This document shows positions 1 through 9,780 of a DNA stretch of 64,000 bases, piece by piece. Positions within the stretch are counted from its first letter, which is position 1. Every line of letters begins with the position of its first letter. The notes beneath the pieces were generated by a model. The model searched no databases and was not told the origin of the DNA. It saw only the letters and a program-made list of their open reading frames with translations. The DNA comes from Dastarcus helophoroides (lineage: Eukaryota; Arthropoda; Insecta; Coleoptera; Bothrideridae). Where the stretch lies: NCBI GenBank assembly GCA_028583605.1, contig CM053337.1:22881764-22945763 (forward strand). Direction: 5' to 3'. A program made the translations under genes and the position numbers.

Positions 1-695
1 AGACAAAGAAAGGCGGAATGAAATGGCCGTTGGCACTCATGCAAAATAAGACTGTGATATTTTTGCCCCTCTCAATAGAAGTGAGCTTTCCTACTTGTCG
101 AACAGCTTTTGGAGCAAGTACCTTTTGGTGTTTTTGTACGCAGCTGACTCCAGTTTCGTCACAGTTATAAATTTTCAAAGGTGGAAATTTGAATTGTGTC
201 ATCATTCTGTCAAGATTATTAAAAAAGAGATCAACTTGGGGTTTGTTAAACCCCACAGGCCTCATTATGCTTGTTGACTCTGGTGATCTCAGCGATACGT
301 CCTGATGTCTCTGCATGAAATCGTAGTAAAAGTGTTTACCAGCAGCTCCTTTCTCTTTATTAAAGCGATGAGGGATCTTCAAAGCCTCAGCCAAATCGTA
401 AGCCAACTTCAAAAATTCCTGTTTTGTTAACGGCAGACACCTATTAGATAAATCTTTTACATGCTGCACTAAGAGTTCTTCGTATTTTGGTGTGAAGGTA
501 TTAGTGAATCTACCTAACTTTGGTTGCAACGACACTTCTTGTCCATGGTTACGATATTTTATCATGTAAGGTGCTTTTTGGAATATTATAACGCAATGAA
601 GCTTCTCTCAAACTCATTTTTTTTGTCAAAACATTGTTTATCGCAGTTTGTAAATTACTTTGGTCCCATTTTCCTTTCTTTTTCGTCTTCTCCAT
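1..695 (-). pseudogene. pogo/Tigger-like transposase, N-terminal part, runs off window edge
   Basis: Read on the minus strand from the ATG at 693-695, the first ~40 codons form a pipsqueak-type helix-turn-helix (KGKWDQSNLQTAINNV, then SLREASLRYNIPKSTLHDK), the usual DNA-binding domain of pogo/Tigger/Jerky transposases. Near 547-563 the frame shifts by one base; the next frame continues with the second DNA-binding region (LTKQEFLKLAYDLAEAL) and the start of the DDE domain, including the first catalytic aspartate in YNCDETGVS and the strand that follows (NITVLFCMSANGHFIPPFF) at the window edge. The frameshift would stop translation, so the copy seen here is inactive unless it reflects a sequencing error. 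The catalytic second and third acidic residues lie outside the window. Family assignment rests on motif recognition; a domesticated Jerky-like gene is less likely because of the frameshift. Confidence 0.8.
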
Positions 696-1196
696 TTCGA
701 TATCTCTTTGTTCTCCTAAAACAATAGATAATAATTATCAAAAAGTGTAATATTTCATAAAAAATTGTTTTTTTATTGTCCGATATTAGGGGAAGCTTTT
801 GTGTCCGGTACTAGGGAACAGAGAATCCTTAAATTAATTGTCATATACAAAAACTGCTATGGAGTTCGACAAAAAATATTACAAATTTTAGATATGTATT
901 AACTATGACATAAAATAACAATTATCAAAACCACATAAACTAAAAACCATTGTAGTTATACTTACTTTGATCTTACGTGACGCAATGTATTTCCACCAAA
1001 AACAGCAATCAACTGTTCCCACCTAGGCGTTGCGCGACATTGGCGAACCGGGACCCGCGATCGTGTATTGTTACGTTCCCCCGCGCCCCTATCACCTGCT
1101 TTTTAAACAAACGCGTTGCGACTTGACGAGATACTTCGAGTGTCCGACGTTAGGTGCCGTCCGGCGTTACGGGACTTCCCCCTAATAGTTTGATAT
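696..1196 (-). other. 5' non-coding part and probable terminal region of the pogo-like element
   Basis: No coding frame is visible. On the minus strand a splice-donor-like GTAAGT lies near 959-964 and an acceptor-like TTTTAG just before the transposase start (about 711-716), so a 5'-UTR intron is possible. Motifs resembling each other (GTCCGATATTAGGGGAAGC near 779, GTCCGGTACTAGGGA near 801, and the sequence from about 1,160 ending in ACTTCCCCCTAATA near 1,187) look like terminal and subterminal transposase-binding repeats. The element end is therefore probably near 1,183-1,187 beside a TA. The 1,015-1,120 stretch is unusually GC-rich for this window. The left terminus is outside the window, so this cannot be verified. 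Confidence 0.4.
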
Positions 1197-2335
1197 GTCT
1201 GTCTTTCAGTTCTTCTGTTTGTTGGCTTTTTACAGCTCGATGATTGAATCGATTTCGATGAAAATTAGCACAGAGTCTCTTTGAATCTTTAAATAAAAAA
1301 TAGGCTTACTTTTGTCACGAACAATTGTCAAACAAATTCAAACTAATAATATATCCAAAAATCAGAGATTTTCTTAAATTCTCTATTATGAATTATTATC
1401 AGATCATGTAAAACCTAACCGTGACTAAATATAAATGTTTTGTCTGTCCGTCTGTTTATCGAATTTTCACGGCCCAATTACCGAATCGATTTCAACGAAA
1501 ATTGGTGTAGAGATTCCTTGAAACCCCCGGCAAAACAAAGACTTACTTTTATCACGGAAAACTGTCAGATAGATTCAAACTAATGACACATCTAGAAAAC
1601 TGAGATCTTCAAGGGTTTTCTGTCATGGGTTTTTATTACATCGTGTAAATCCCAACTCTAACTAAATATAAATGCAAAAATGTGTTTGTTTGTCCGTCTG
1701 TTTATCAGCTTTTCATGGCTAACTTATTGAATCGATTTCGACGAAAATTGGTGTGGAGATTTCTTGAAATCCCCGGCAAAACATAGGCTTACTTTTATCA
1801 CGGAAAACTGTCAGATAGATCCAAACTAATGCCACATCTAGAAAACTGAGTTCTTGGGTTTTCTGTCATGGGTTTTTATTATATCGTGTAAATCCTAACC
1901 CTAACTAAATATACTATAAATGCGAAAATGTGTTTGTCTGTCCGTCTGTTTGTCGGCTTTTCACGGCTAACTCACTGAATCGATTACGATGAAAATTGGT
2001 GTAGAAGTCCCTTGAAACCCGAGATAAAACATAGGCTCACTTTTAGATCAAAATTAATATTTTATCTAAAAAGCTTATATTTTCTTGAATTTTCTATCAT
2101 GGGTTTTATTACAAACGTGTAAATTCTAATCGTAACTAAATATAAATGCGAAAATGTGTTTGTCTGTCCATCTGTTTGTCGGTTTCTCACGGCTCTACTA
2201 ATGAGTCGATCTCGAAGAAAATTAGTGCAGAGGTCCCTTAAAACCTGAGATAAAACATAGGCTTCTCATTAATGTTATACCCAGAAAAATATTATGTCCA
2301 GAAGAATTAATATTAATTTAGAAATATATGAAATA
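1197..2335 (+). repeat. Tandem array of about five ~225-248-bp diverged units
   Basis: Each unit opens with a pyrimidine-rich GTTTGTCTGTCCGTCTGTTT segment, then TCACGGC, GAATCGATTTCGATGAAAAT, a GGTGTAGAGATTCCTTGAAA-like stretch and AACATAGGCTTACTTTTATC. Unit starts are near 1,197, 1,441, 1,687, 1,933 and 2,159. Spacing of about 245 bp falls to about 226 bp at the end. The phrase GATTTCGATGAAAATTGGTG followed by CTTGAAACCC is a widespread insect dispersed-repeat signature, so this looks like local amplification of part of a dispersed element. There is no long open frame. Confidence 0.75.
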
Positions 2336-2460
2336 CTTTTCGCCCGATAAAAAGGAGCCATGTTTTATCTCGGGTTTCAAGGGATCTTTACATCAATTTT
2401 CGTGAAAATCGGTTCAGTAATAGAGGCGTGAAAAGCCAACAAACATAAGCGTAAGTCACA
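2336..2460 (-). repeat. Inverted copy of the 1,197-2,335 repeat unit
   Basis: Read on the minus strand, this stretch gives TGTTTGTTGGCTTTTCACG, then an ACTGAACCGATTTTCACGAA-like segment, CCCTTGAAACCCGAG and ATAAAACATGG, the order of the tandem unit to its left. The array thus ends in a head-to-head unit. No coding frame is present. Confidence 0.65.
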
Positions 2461-2932
2461 CTTTGGGAATGTCTTAAAATTCAATAACATCTTTTAGATT
2501 TGTTAGATTTATCATTTATACTTGATACTGTACTAATTTCGGGGACGAGATCGTGGGTAGTAGCTAGTAAATAAATAAATACCTAGTTTTTTTTAATAAC
2601 TTAAAGATACAGTCGAAGTTTTGAAAATACAAATTAAAACCGTTGTAGAAGTAGTTATTTGAAATTTAAATATAAAAATTTGATGAAGTTCGAAAGGTTT
2701 CCACCAAAACAACGAAAATTGTTAAAAAAAAATCGAATCTAAAACGAAATTTCGAATTTATAGACAATTTTAGACAACGAAGGTAAAACTGGAATTTTAA
2801 GAAGAAAGTTGTTTCGAAAAATTTAGAACTTATAAATCGTTCTCAAATTTGAAGTTGAATGTCAGAAATATTTTGTACAAGAATGGAGCTCATATAAAAC
2901 GTTTACAGTTCTAAAAATGCGAACAAAATGTA
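2461..2932. other. AT-rich spacer with degenerate TTTCGAAATT-type motif
   Basis: No gene is visible. Near 2,535-2,565 there is a decayed GGACGAGATCGTGGG..AGCTAGT tail, comparable to the GCGGACGAAGTCACGGGTAAC copy at 45,264. From 2,590 the sequence is A/T-rich with recurring CGAAATTT words, the same texture as 9,045-9,780. The pogo-like element at 2,933-9,042 probably split one AT-rich block. Confidence 0.5.
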
Positions 2933-4284
2933 GGGTGGGTGCACCAGTAACAAACCGTTTAAGAGACATTTTCAAACAAAATTTGATGATGTAACTTAAT
3001 TATTACATCAATCATTGCAAAAAAAATACATCGTATTCCTTGCCTATTATACCATCATGTAGTTTATTCTGATTTTCTTAATAACTATTAGATTTATTTT
3101 AATTTAAAAATGAATGCGGCAAGTCACAATGTGCCTAAGGTTGACCAGGTTGTACCAGTAGTAGATCAGGTATTGTGCCAATAGTAGACCATAATTAAAA
3201 TGAATGCTTTTAACGAAAAATAACTTTATTATCAATACTATTAAACTTAATTAAGTTTAGTACTAAGTAATCATCACAACTTTAAGTCAGTCTACAAGTT
3301 TCATATAATCCTTAAATGCTATAAGGCTCATAATATTGCTCAACATAAAATGTAATAACTAATAACTGTTTGGTGCAAATTCATATCACTGACACAAGTG
3401 TCACAGTTTGCTATAAAATATTAATGAATTATACTTAACAATTATATGACTTAAAAAATGAATTCTAAAGGTTCTAAATCTTATATTGCATCTACGAATA
3501 ACAACAATATGCATATATGTATATGATCACATTTTTGGCATAAATTTATCCATTTCAGGAACTCTATAAAAACCTCGACTATTAGCCAAGGTTGGAACTG
3601 CGATCTTCTCTTCTATTGACTTTTTCTGGTACCAGATTTTGTCACATTGTTCTGGCCAGCGAAAAGTATTTCCAGCAGAAGACGTCATTGTACTTATCTC
3701 ATAAAGATCACCGTCAATATTCTCTACAGTCCCAGGAAAATATTCCCCTTCATACCTAACGATTACGTAATCGCCTTTCTTTGCTTTTTGAGTGATCTTC
3801 AAAGATTTATGTACAATTAAAGGTACATTCTCATCATCAGAATCTGAATAAATTCTTAATCGTTTTCTCTTTTTTGTAGAGGCTGGTTTTTCTTCATCTG
3901 ATTCCTGTTTCTTATTCTTTTTTGATTTTTTTTCTCTATTAACTGCCTTCAGAGCTTTTCTTTCTTCTTTTTCTTTCTCGATGTTTTTTTTCTCTTTCCA
4001 ATATTTCATCCATTCACTGCTGTTCACTGCATCAGGCAGGCGAACTTTCTTGCGCTTTTTCTGGTTGCCTTCAATTGGAGATTCAGACGGCCACACAATT
4101 GCTGTTGCAAAAGCTGGACTGATTGGTTGAAAGTGGTTTCTTGAAGAAGGGGATTCCAATCTAAGGTGTTTTCTGCTCATGACTGAAGATTCGTGATGAA
4201 ATGTTTTAATTTCCAAATGGTCCTCATCCAAATTTACCTCATTTTCTGGTGGTGTAAGAACATTCTCTGACAAATTGTGCTTAT

Positions 4285-4430
4285 TATCTTGTGCTATCTC
4301 TAGATTTTCTTGCGGTATCTGTAGATTTTCTTGGGGTATCTGTTGATTTTCTTGCGGTATCTGTCGATTTTCTTGCGGTGTCTGTAGATTTTCTTGCGGG
4401 GTCTGTAGATTTTTTTTCAAGTTAGCCTCT
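4285..4430 (-). repeat. 21-bp coding minisatellite in the transposase C-terminal region
   Basis: About seven in-frame 21-bp units encode NLQTPQE/NRQIPQE/NQQIPQE/NLEIAQD heptads. The unit on the plus strand has the form TTCTTGCGGTATCTGTAGAT. The units differ slightly from each other. The repeat lies in a probable flexible linker before the basic region, so length variation would be tolerated. Confidence 0.85.
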
Positions 4431-4913
4431 TGTTCTTCTGGTGCTTGATTTACTCTCTTAGCTATTTTCTGCCACACATAAAATAATTCCTTTGCTGATT
4501 CGTCTCCAGACCATAAAGAATCTTGGGCTGCACGGAATTCTCGAACACGGGAAGTAGACAAGATTCAAAATACAACAAATGTTCAGGACCAATAAGAGCT
4601 GGTTTCTCTAGTATGTCATGTCGAGAAGAATCAGTAATACATTTTTCGTAATTAATTGCATTGGCATCAAATGGATACAATCCGCATTTTCTAAAGCCGT
4701 CGCAGATTATTTCTTTCGAAATGTCCCTGAATGTGACCTCCAAAAGGAATGCAAATAAAACTTTGGTAACGCATCGATGGTCAGTCCTTAATTTCCAATC
4801 ATTAACAATCTTTTTCCAAGAATTCTTTAATGGACGGAATACAGATACATCAGCGGGTTGTATGATATGTGTTGCATTTGGATAGAGTGAATACAAAATA
4901 ATTCCATTACACA

Positions 4914-5091
4914 GGCCCACAAAAAAAAAGTGGTGTGTGCTGGGTGTCGGACCCACATAGTCCGGCGTATTTTTTTCCGCTGAACACGAATCTGTAGTTT
5001 AAATTGGGGGTCAAACTGCTAAAAGTGGAGAAAAACCAAAAAAACCGATAAAAATCACGATCTCGTATTTTTTTCTGTATGATATTATCAT
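4914..5091. repeat. Left terminal inverted repeat of the nested transposon
   Basis: Pairs with 7,301-7,479. Differences seen by eye are a one-base change in the A-run length, GTATTTTTTT against ATATTTTTTC near 4,970, TAGTTTAA against TAGTCTAA near 4,996, and AGTGG against AGTAG near 5,025. The repeat ends near GATATTATCAT. It may contain the promoter and transposase-binding sites. Confidence 0.85.
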
Positions 5092-5567
5092 CTTGCAGTT
5101 TCTACTTGTTTCTCTCTGTAATATTCAACCGTAATGTGCAAATACGTTAATTCACTACTTATTGTGTCTTATTTAAGTGTCACATAGATGATATTTTGTT
5201 TTTGACAAAAAATAAGGAAATGGTTAACTAAATCGGTACATTTACCGGCAGAAACCTGCTACTCCGGAATGATTGGACTACGATGACAACTGCCCTTTAT
5301 CGGGATGTGTAGAATGATTCGCTAGTCAACATTTCGGCGTATCGAAGCCAGCGAAGGCGCGCTGTTTTGCAGGGAAGCGCTAGAATATGAGAATGATGCC
5401 GTAGTGTGTCCGACGACGAGTTGACATTGTCCTTGTCAAAGTCGGAAAGCCCTCATACTTAGGCCTAGGTATTCTAGCGTGCGGGGTTTATTTATTTTCT
5501 ATTTCTACTGAAAATTTTGCTGGAACTTCTAGTACTCGTGGCAATCACAAATGTACTGGAAATCCCA
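5092..5567 (+). other. 5' leader of the nested transposon
   Basis: No convincing coding frame. The stretch is less AT-rich than the window average (for example CCAGCGAAGGCGCGCTG near 5,350). It may contain a promoter and a short upstream exon, because the open frame downstream already begins inside what looks like the second half of a zinc-finger-like module. I could not identify a splice pair with confidence. Confidence 0.4.
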
Positions 5568-7298
5568 ATGCTAGGGATAAAAAATACAAAGAAACTAACA
5601 GATCGTTTCGTGACTTTGTATGAAAAGTGCTTCAATATGAAAGTTTCCCTCGATCTCAAAAATTGGATACCCAATTTTGTTTGTGGCTCATGTTATAATA
5701 TGATCAATAGGTTTGAAAAGCACCAGGTCAAGGCGAATCTTAAATTTAAAACTCCAGCGATATGGAAAAAGCCACTTGATGCAAGTAATTGTTACTTTTG
5801 CACAACAAATGTCAACACTGTGGGCCGAATGCATAAGGATAAAATTTCTTATCCTTCTGTGTCAAGTGTTCAACAACCAGTTGCAAACTTCATAGAAGGT
5901 TTAGAAGATGACACGTCACAAGACAGTCTGACTAGTGGATTAGACACAATGGAAGTCGACGTCGATCCTGAAAATTCAGCTTTTATTGATAAAGAGTTTG
6001 ATACTAGTAGTGAAAACATTTCTAGCGAATCTGAGGAAGAAGAGTTTTCGAGCAATGAAGAATACAGACCTATTGGTGAAGATCGGAAGCCGGAAAAATA
6101 CGATCAAAAACATCTGAATGATTTATTCAGAGAGGCTAAACTCTCAAAAGAAGCGGCTGAAATATTGGCTTCGAATATGAAAAAGAGAAATCTATTGACA
6201 AAAGGTACTAAAGTTTCGTTTTATCGGAATCGAGAAGAAGCCTTCCGTAAATATTTTGAAAAAAATGAAGATTTACTCTATTGCACTGATGTAAAAGGAC
6301 TTATCGATGAATTTAAGCCAAATTTATATGAGCCAGAAAATTGGCGGTTATTCATTGATTCGTCTCAACAGAGTCTTAAGGCAGTCCTTCTCCACAACAC
6401 CAACAAATTTGCTCCTCTACCTTTAGCCCACTCCACTGTACTTAAAGAAGAGTATTCAAACCTCGAAGTTGTCCTAAAGAAAATAAAGTACGAAGAACAT
6501 AAGTGGCAAGTATGTGGTGATTTAAAAATTTTGTCCATGATCCTTGGACAGCAATCTGGATTCACAAAATATCCATGCTATTTGTGTATGTTTGACAGTA
6601 GGGATCGAAAAAATCACTACGTAAAAAAAGAATGGCCTTTACGATCTTCATTTAAGGTTGGATCACATAATATAATAAAGAAACCGCTTGTTGATCCAGC
6701 CAAAATTCTCATTCCTCCTCTTCATATAAAACTTGGCTTAATTAAACAGTATGTCAAAGCTCTTGATAAAGATGGTGAATGTTTTACGTACCTGCGTACT
6801 GTGTTTAAAAAAAAATCTGATGCTAAACTAAGGGAAGGCATCTTCGATGGACCGGAAATCCGAAAGTTATTCAAAGATGAAGGGTTTGTTGCAGTCATGG
6901 ATGACCAAGGAAAGGCATCGTGGTTAAGTTTCAAGGAAGTGTGTACCAAATTTTTAGGCAATACCAAGGATGCTGATTACAAAAGCATTGTGGCAAATAT
7001 GATAAGAAATTTTCAGCATTTAGGTTGCCTAATGAATTTGAAAATGCACTTCCTTGATTCGCATCTTGACCAATTCCCGGAGAATAACGGAGACTTCAGT
7101 GAAGAGCAAGGAGAAAGATTTCACCAAGATCTCAAAGAGTTTGAACGGCGGTTTCAGGGACAGTGGGGAATAAATATGTTTGCAGATTACTGTTGGATGC
7201 TACACAGAGAAACTCAAGAAAAAGGAACAAAACGTAGCAGAAATCCACTTCACAGGTCATTTGAAGAAAAAAGGGTCAGGAAAAGACGAAAATTATAA
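5568..7298 (+). CDS. Putative DDE transposase of the nested long-TIR transposon
   Basis: The frame is open from 5,517 (TTG) to the stop at 7,298. The first ATG is at 5,568, giving 576 residues; numbering below counts from 5,517. Near residues 54-66 is FVCGSCYNMINRF, the second half of a CxxC-type module. Residues 150-200 are acidic and serine-rich. The core has the order of an RNase-H-like DDE fold: strand with Asp281 (RLFIDSSQQSLKAVLLHN), Asp335 (VCGDLKILSMILG), a zinc-binding-like CYLC pair (354/357) and histidine (KNHYVKKEW), then Glu533 in EEQGERFHQDLK, followed by a conserved-looking FADYCWMLHRE and a basic tail. The fold is inferred from spacing; superfamily is not assigned. Similar proteins of unknown function are, as far as I recall, common in arthropod and cnidarian genomes. 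No stop or frameshift is present, so the gene may be intact; a missing upstream exon is possible. Confidence 0.75.
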   Translation: MLGIKNTKKLTDRFVTLYEKCFNMKVSLDLKNWIPNFVCGSCYNMINRFEKHQVKANLKFKTPAIWKKPLDASNCYFCTTNVNTVGRMHKDKISYPSVSSVQQPVANFIEGLEDDTSQDSLTSGLDTMEVDVDPENSAFIDKEFDTSSENISSESEEEEFSSNEEYRPIGEDRKPEKYDQKHLNDLFREAKLSKEAAEILASNMKKRNLLTKGTKVSFYRNREEAFRKYFEKNEDLLYCTDVKGLIDEFKPNLYEPENWRLFIDSSQQSLKAVLLHNTNKFAPLPLAHSTVLKEEYSNLEVVLKKIKYEEHKWQVCGDLKILSMILGQQSGFTKYPCYLCMFDSRDRKNHYVKKEWPLRSSFKVGSHNIIKKPLVDPAKILIPPLHIKLGLIKQYVKALDKDGECFTYLRTVFKKKSDAKLREGIFDGPEIRKLFKDEGFVAVMDDQGKASWLSFKEVCTKFLGNTKDADYKSIVANMIRNFQHLGCLMNLKMHFLDSHLDQFPENNGDFSEEQGERFHQDLKEFERRFQGQWGINMFADYCWMLHRETQEKGTKRSRNPLHRSFEEKRVRKRRKL

Positions 7299-7300
7299 GA

Positions 7301-7479
7301 ATGATAATATCAAACAGAAAAAAATACGAGATCGTGATTTTTATCGGTTTTTTTGGTTTTTCTCTACTTTTAGCAGTTTGACCCCCAATTTAGACTACAG
7401 ATTCGTGTTCAGCGGGAAAAAATATGCCGGACTATGTGGGTCCGACACCCAGCACACACCACTTTTTTTTTTGTGGGCC
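7301..7479. repeat. Right terminal inverted repeat of the nested transposon
   Basis: Reverse complement of 4,914-5,091. It starts 2 bp after the stop codon of the transposase, so any transcript must use a poly(A) signal inside or beyond the repeat. Confidence 0.85.
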
Positions 7480-8387
7480 TATGATCAATGCACAATTGAG
7501 AAAGTTCTTGATTTATGTGTGACTTATGGCCATCTATCAGCAGCAAGACTGGAAATTTTATATTTTGTTCGTTCAATTTTGGGATAAGACTATATGCTAT
7601 ATAACAATAAAAAACTTTTGATGTCATCCATCCGTTTTCAGATTTACCGATGCACCATTCTTTATTGATTTGTCTAACGATTTCGGATGGAATTCGAGTA
7701 TATGGATATATAATCAAAGGTGGCAATATAATTCCAGATGCTGTAAAGGTTCCTAGTACTGTTATGTTCTCTTTCTCTTTATCTTTTATTTCATAAAAAT
7801 GTTTAAACCCTCGCGGACCCAACACTAAGCCAGAAGAAGGGCTTGTTTGAAATCCGGATTCATCTGCATTAATAATTCTTTCGGGATCTTCTAAAATGTC
7901 AGCTACGCCTTCAGCGACTAAATATTCTTTTAAATTTGCATGCCATTTTCTTAAAGCAGTTTCTGTTACCAAACTTCTAGAAATATTGATAGATTCCGCA
8001 TGACGTGCAGCTATTTCTGGGTGTCTTTTTAAAAAACTGGCAAACCATTTTCTGCCAGGTGTATTATCCTTAAAGGGATTCGGTCGGTTCTCTTTAGTTA
8101 TAATTTTTTAACAGTCTCAACAACCATTTCTTTATTGACTGGAAACCCTTTTTTGCCATCGCTATTATCCAGGATTTAAGCAATAATTCTTCTTGTGCGG
8201 TTAATATGGTTGGAGGTCCCATTTTTCTGTGTACAGGGTATTTCAGTTTCATTTTATTTATAATTGTCGTGTGGGGAATACTGTATTTTCGGCATGTTTC
8301 TCTCACTTTGGCACCTTTACTTATTTGTTCTATCGCTTTTATGACGTCTTCCTCTTTATATTTAAAAAACGTTCTCTTCGGCGGCAT

Positions 8388-9042
8388 AATGTCTGCGAAA
8401 AAGGTGGCAGTGGTAAATTACTGAAACAAATTCATAGTATAGATATCACCAGTATTATACAATTGGTCAACGACTGGAACATTGTGAATTTTTGAAGATT
8501 TTATTATAATATTTTATTAAGGCATCATAAGTGAATATAAATGTAAAAGAAAAATTAAAAAAAAAAACATTAAAAATCCTAATCACCAGTTGTTGACCAA
8601 ATGGAATATTACTGGAAATCATAGCATTTCTGCTCCATTAGTTTACCAAGGAAAATTATCGATTAAAAATATCATTTTCTGAGAAAATTATATGTAATAT
8701 TATTACTATATGCATTATAATATGCAATTAACACAAAAATAGCTCACCACAATTGATATAAACAAATATTTAGAAGGATTAAATTAACTTACCGTCGTAT
8801 GCGCGCTAAGTAAAATGGCTACACAGAACAAAGTGAACGAATGACATTTTGGAATAGATAGTTTTAACATGTGTAGATGGCGCTTAAATCGCTTTTAGTT
8901 ATCATTACATGGTTGGTCGAAGTACGCTAAGGCTACCAATCGCAGAAAAATCGGCAGAAAATTTAAAATGAGGTTAATATTTATATTTGAAGTTTGAAAT
9001 GGTGTACTATTGGTTCCTGGTGTGGGACTGGTACACCCACAC
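8388..9042. other. 5' non-coding region of the pogo-like element
   Basis: AT-rich with no open frame of note. The CCAGTTGTTGACC near 8,585 and GGTTCCTGGTGTGGGACTGG near 9,013 resemble the terminal repeat and are candidate transposase-binding sites. The promoter of the transposase gene should lie here. Confidence 0.5.
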
Positions 9043-9044
9043 TA

Positions 9045-9780
9045 CATACAAACTTTGAAACTAGAGGCTGAAATGTAGTTAAACTGAAACAATTGGACTT
9101 CTGAATTTGGGTTAAAAATGTAATTAAAAATGGGAGAAAAAATAAAAAAGCAAACTCGGAATTTCTTAATGAAAGTTAACATTACAAAGACAAGGTTTAA
9201 AACAGTCGCAAAAAATGCTAATTTGAAATCGGAATTATTGAGAAAATATATATTTTTTTTCAAAAAATTTTGTTTTGGAATGTAACTTAAAATCTAAAAA
9301 AAATTGAAATTACAAATTCAAAGTTAAAAAATGTAATAATCGAATTAGTCAAAAAATAAATAAATATTTCTTTAAAAAGCCAAAAATTCGTAAAATGTCA
9401 CAATTGATAGAACATTTTTAAATTTAAGCTTTAAATTTTTCAGAAACAATTTTTAAAAATTGAAGATTTTCAGTTTCAGTCAAAAATTAAAAAATAATAG
9501 CAACACTGAAATGTGATCTAAACTAAAAGACGAAATTTTAAAAAATGGAAATCTCTACAAAAAATTCAGATGAGTTTGGGACACAAATTTCCAGAGAAAG
9601 GAGAAAAAACTTTAAGTTTAGACATAACACTAGGAAAAAAGGTCCATTAATTTTATTAGCTATTTACATCAGTTTAACATTACATTTTGTTTCACCTCTC
9701 AATATTAAAGTCCAAAAATATTTTAAATTTACAACAAACTTTGGGTTGAAAATTTCAATAGAAAAGATCCAATTGTAGGT
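9045..9780. repeat. Degenerate AT-rich repeat block
   Basis: Composed of loosely repeated words such as AAATTTTTCAGAAACAA, AAAATTGAAGATTTTCAG and GAAATTTTAAAAAATGG. Short open frames here are chance products of the composition. It looks like the other half of the block at 2,590-2,930, now separated by the pogo-like insertion. Confidence 0.5.

Larger units (their letters stand above)
4914..7479 (+). mobile_element. DNA transposon with ~178-bp terminal inverted repeats, nested in the pogo-like element
   Basis: The two ends are near-perfect inverted repeats of about 178 bp (4,914-5,091 and 7,301-7,479), beginning GGCCCACAAAAAAAA then GTGGTGTGTGCTGGGTGTCG. A single long gene fills the interior and its stop codon is only 2 bp before the right repeat. 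The host transposase is interrupted exactly at these ends (host reading frame before ...LSQLCIDH, after ...NGIILYSLYP). No clear target duplication is visible: GGCC is present at both ends and could be either part of the repeat or a 4-bp palindromic duplication. Repeat identity looks about 95 percent by eye, so this insertion is much younger than its surroundings. Confidence 0.88.
3527..8387 (-). pseudogene. Pogo-like transposase, split by an insertion and frameshifted
   Basis: Minus strand from the ATG at 8,387. The N-terminus (MPPKRTFFKYKEEDVIKAIE, then KYSIPHTTIINKM) is a psq helix-turn-helix. A second HTH region (NPFKDNTPGRKWFASFLKRH) follows in another frame. The DDE domain has its first Asp in NADESG (about 7,863), its second in LLLIDGHKSH (about 7,533) and, beyond the insertion, its third in HIIQPADVSVF (about 4,850). 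The C-terminal part (4,561-3,527) has a seven-residue repeat, a lysine-rich likely nuclear-localisation stretch, and a final conserved-looking module (YVIVRYEGEYFPGTVENI to NSRGFYRVPE). Breaks: a slip in an A-run near 8,150, a one-base change near 8,100, the 2.57-kb insertion between 4,913 and 7,480, and a frame change near 4,545. All catalytic residues are still recognisable, so loss of function looks recent. Confidence 0.85.
2933..9042 (-). mobile_element. Pogo/Tigger-like DNA transposon, interrupted by a second transposon
   Basis: The ends are inverted repeats next to TA dinucleotides: TA at 2,931-2,932 followed by GGGTGGGTGCACCAGTAAC, and at the other end the reverse complement GTGTGGGTGTACCAGTCCC before TA at 9,043-9,044. 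TA target duplication and a psq-HTH plus DDE transposase are typical of the pogo branch of Tc1/mariner. Extra copies of the terminal motif (TTGTACCAGTAGTAGA near 3,150 and an AATAGTAGACC copy near 3,180) suggest subterminal binding sites. Without the inner insertion the element would be about 3.5 kb. It is inactive because the transposase is frameshifted and split. Confidence 0.85.

Noticed and set aside
5517..5567. TTG at 5,517 as the start of the nested transposase
   Set aside because: A TTG start is unlikely in a eukaryotic gene. I use the first ATG at 5,568 and note that an upstream exon may exist.
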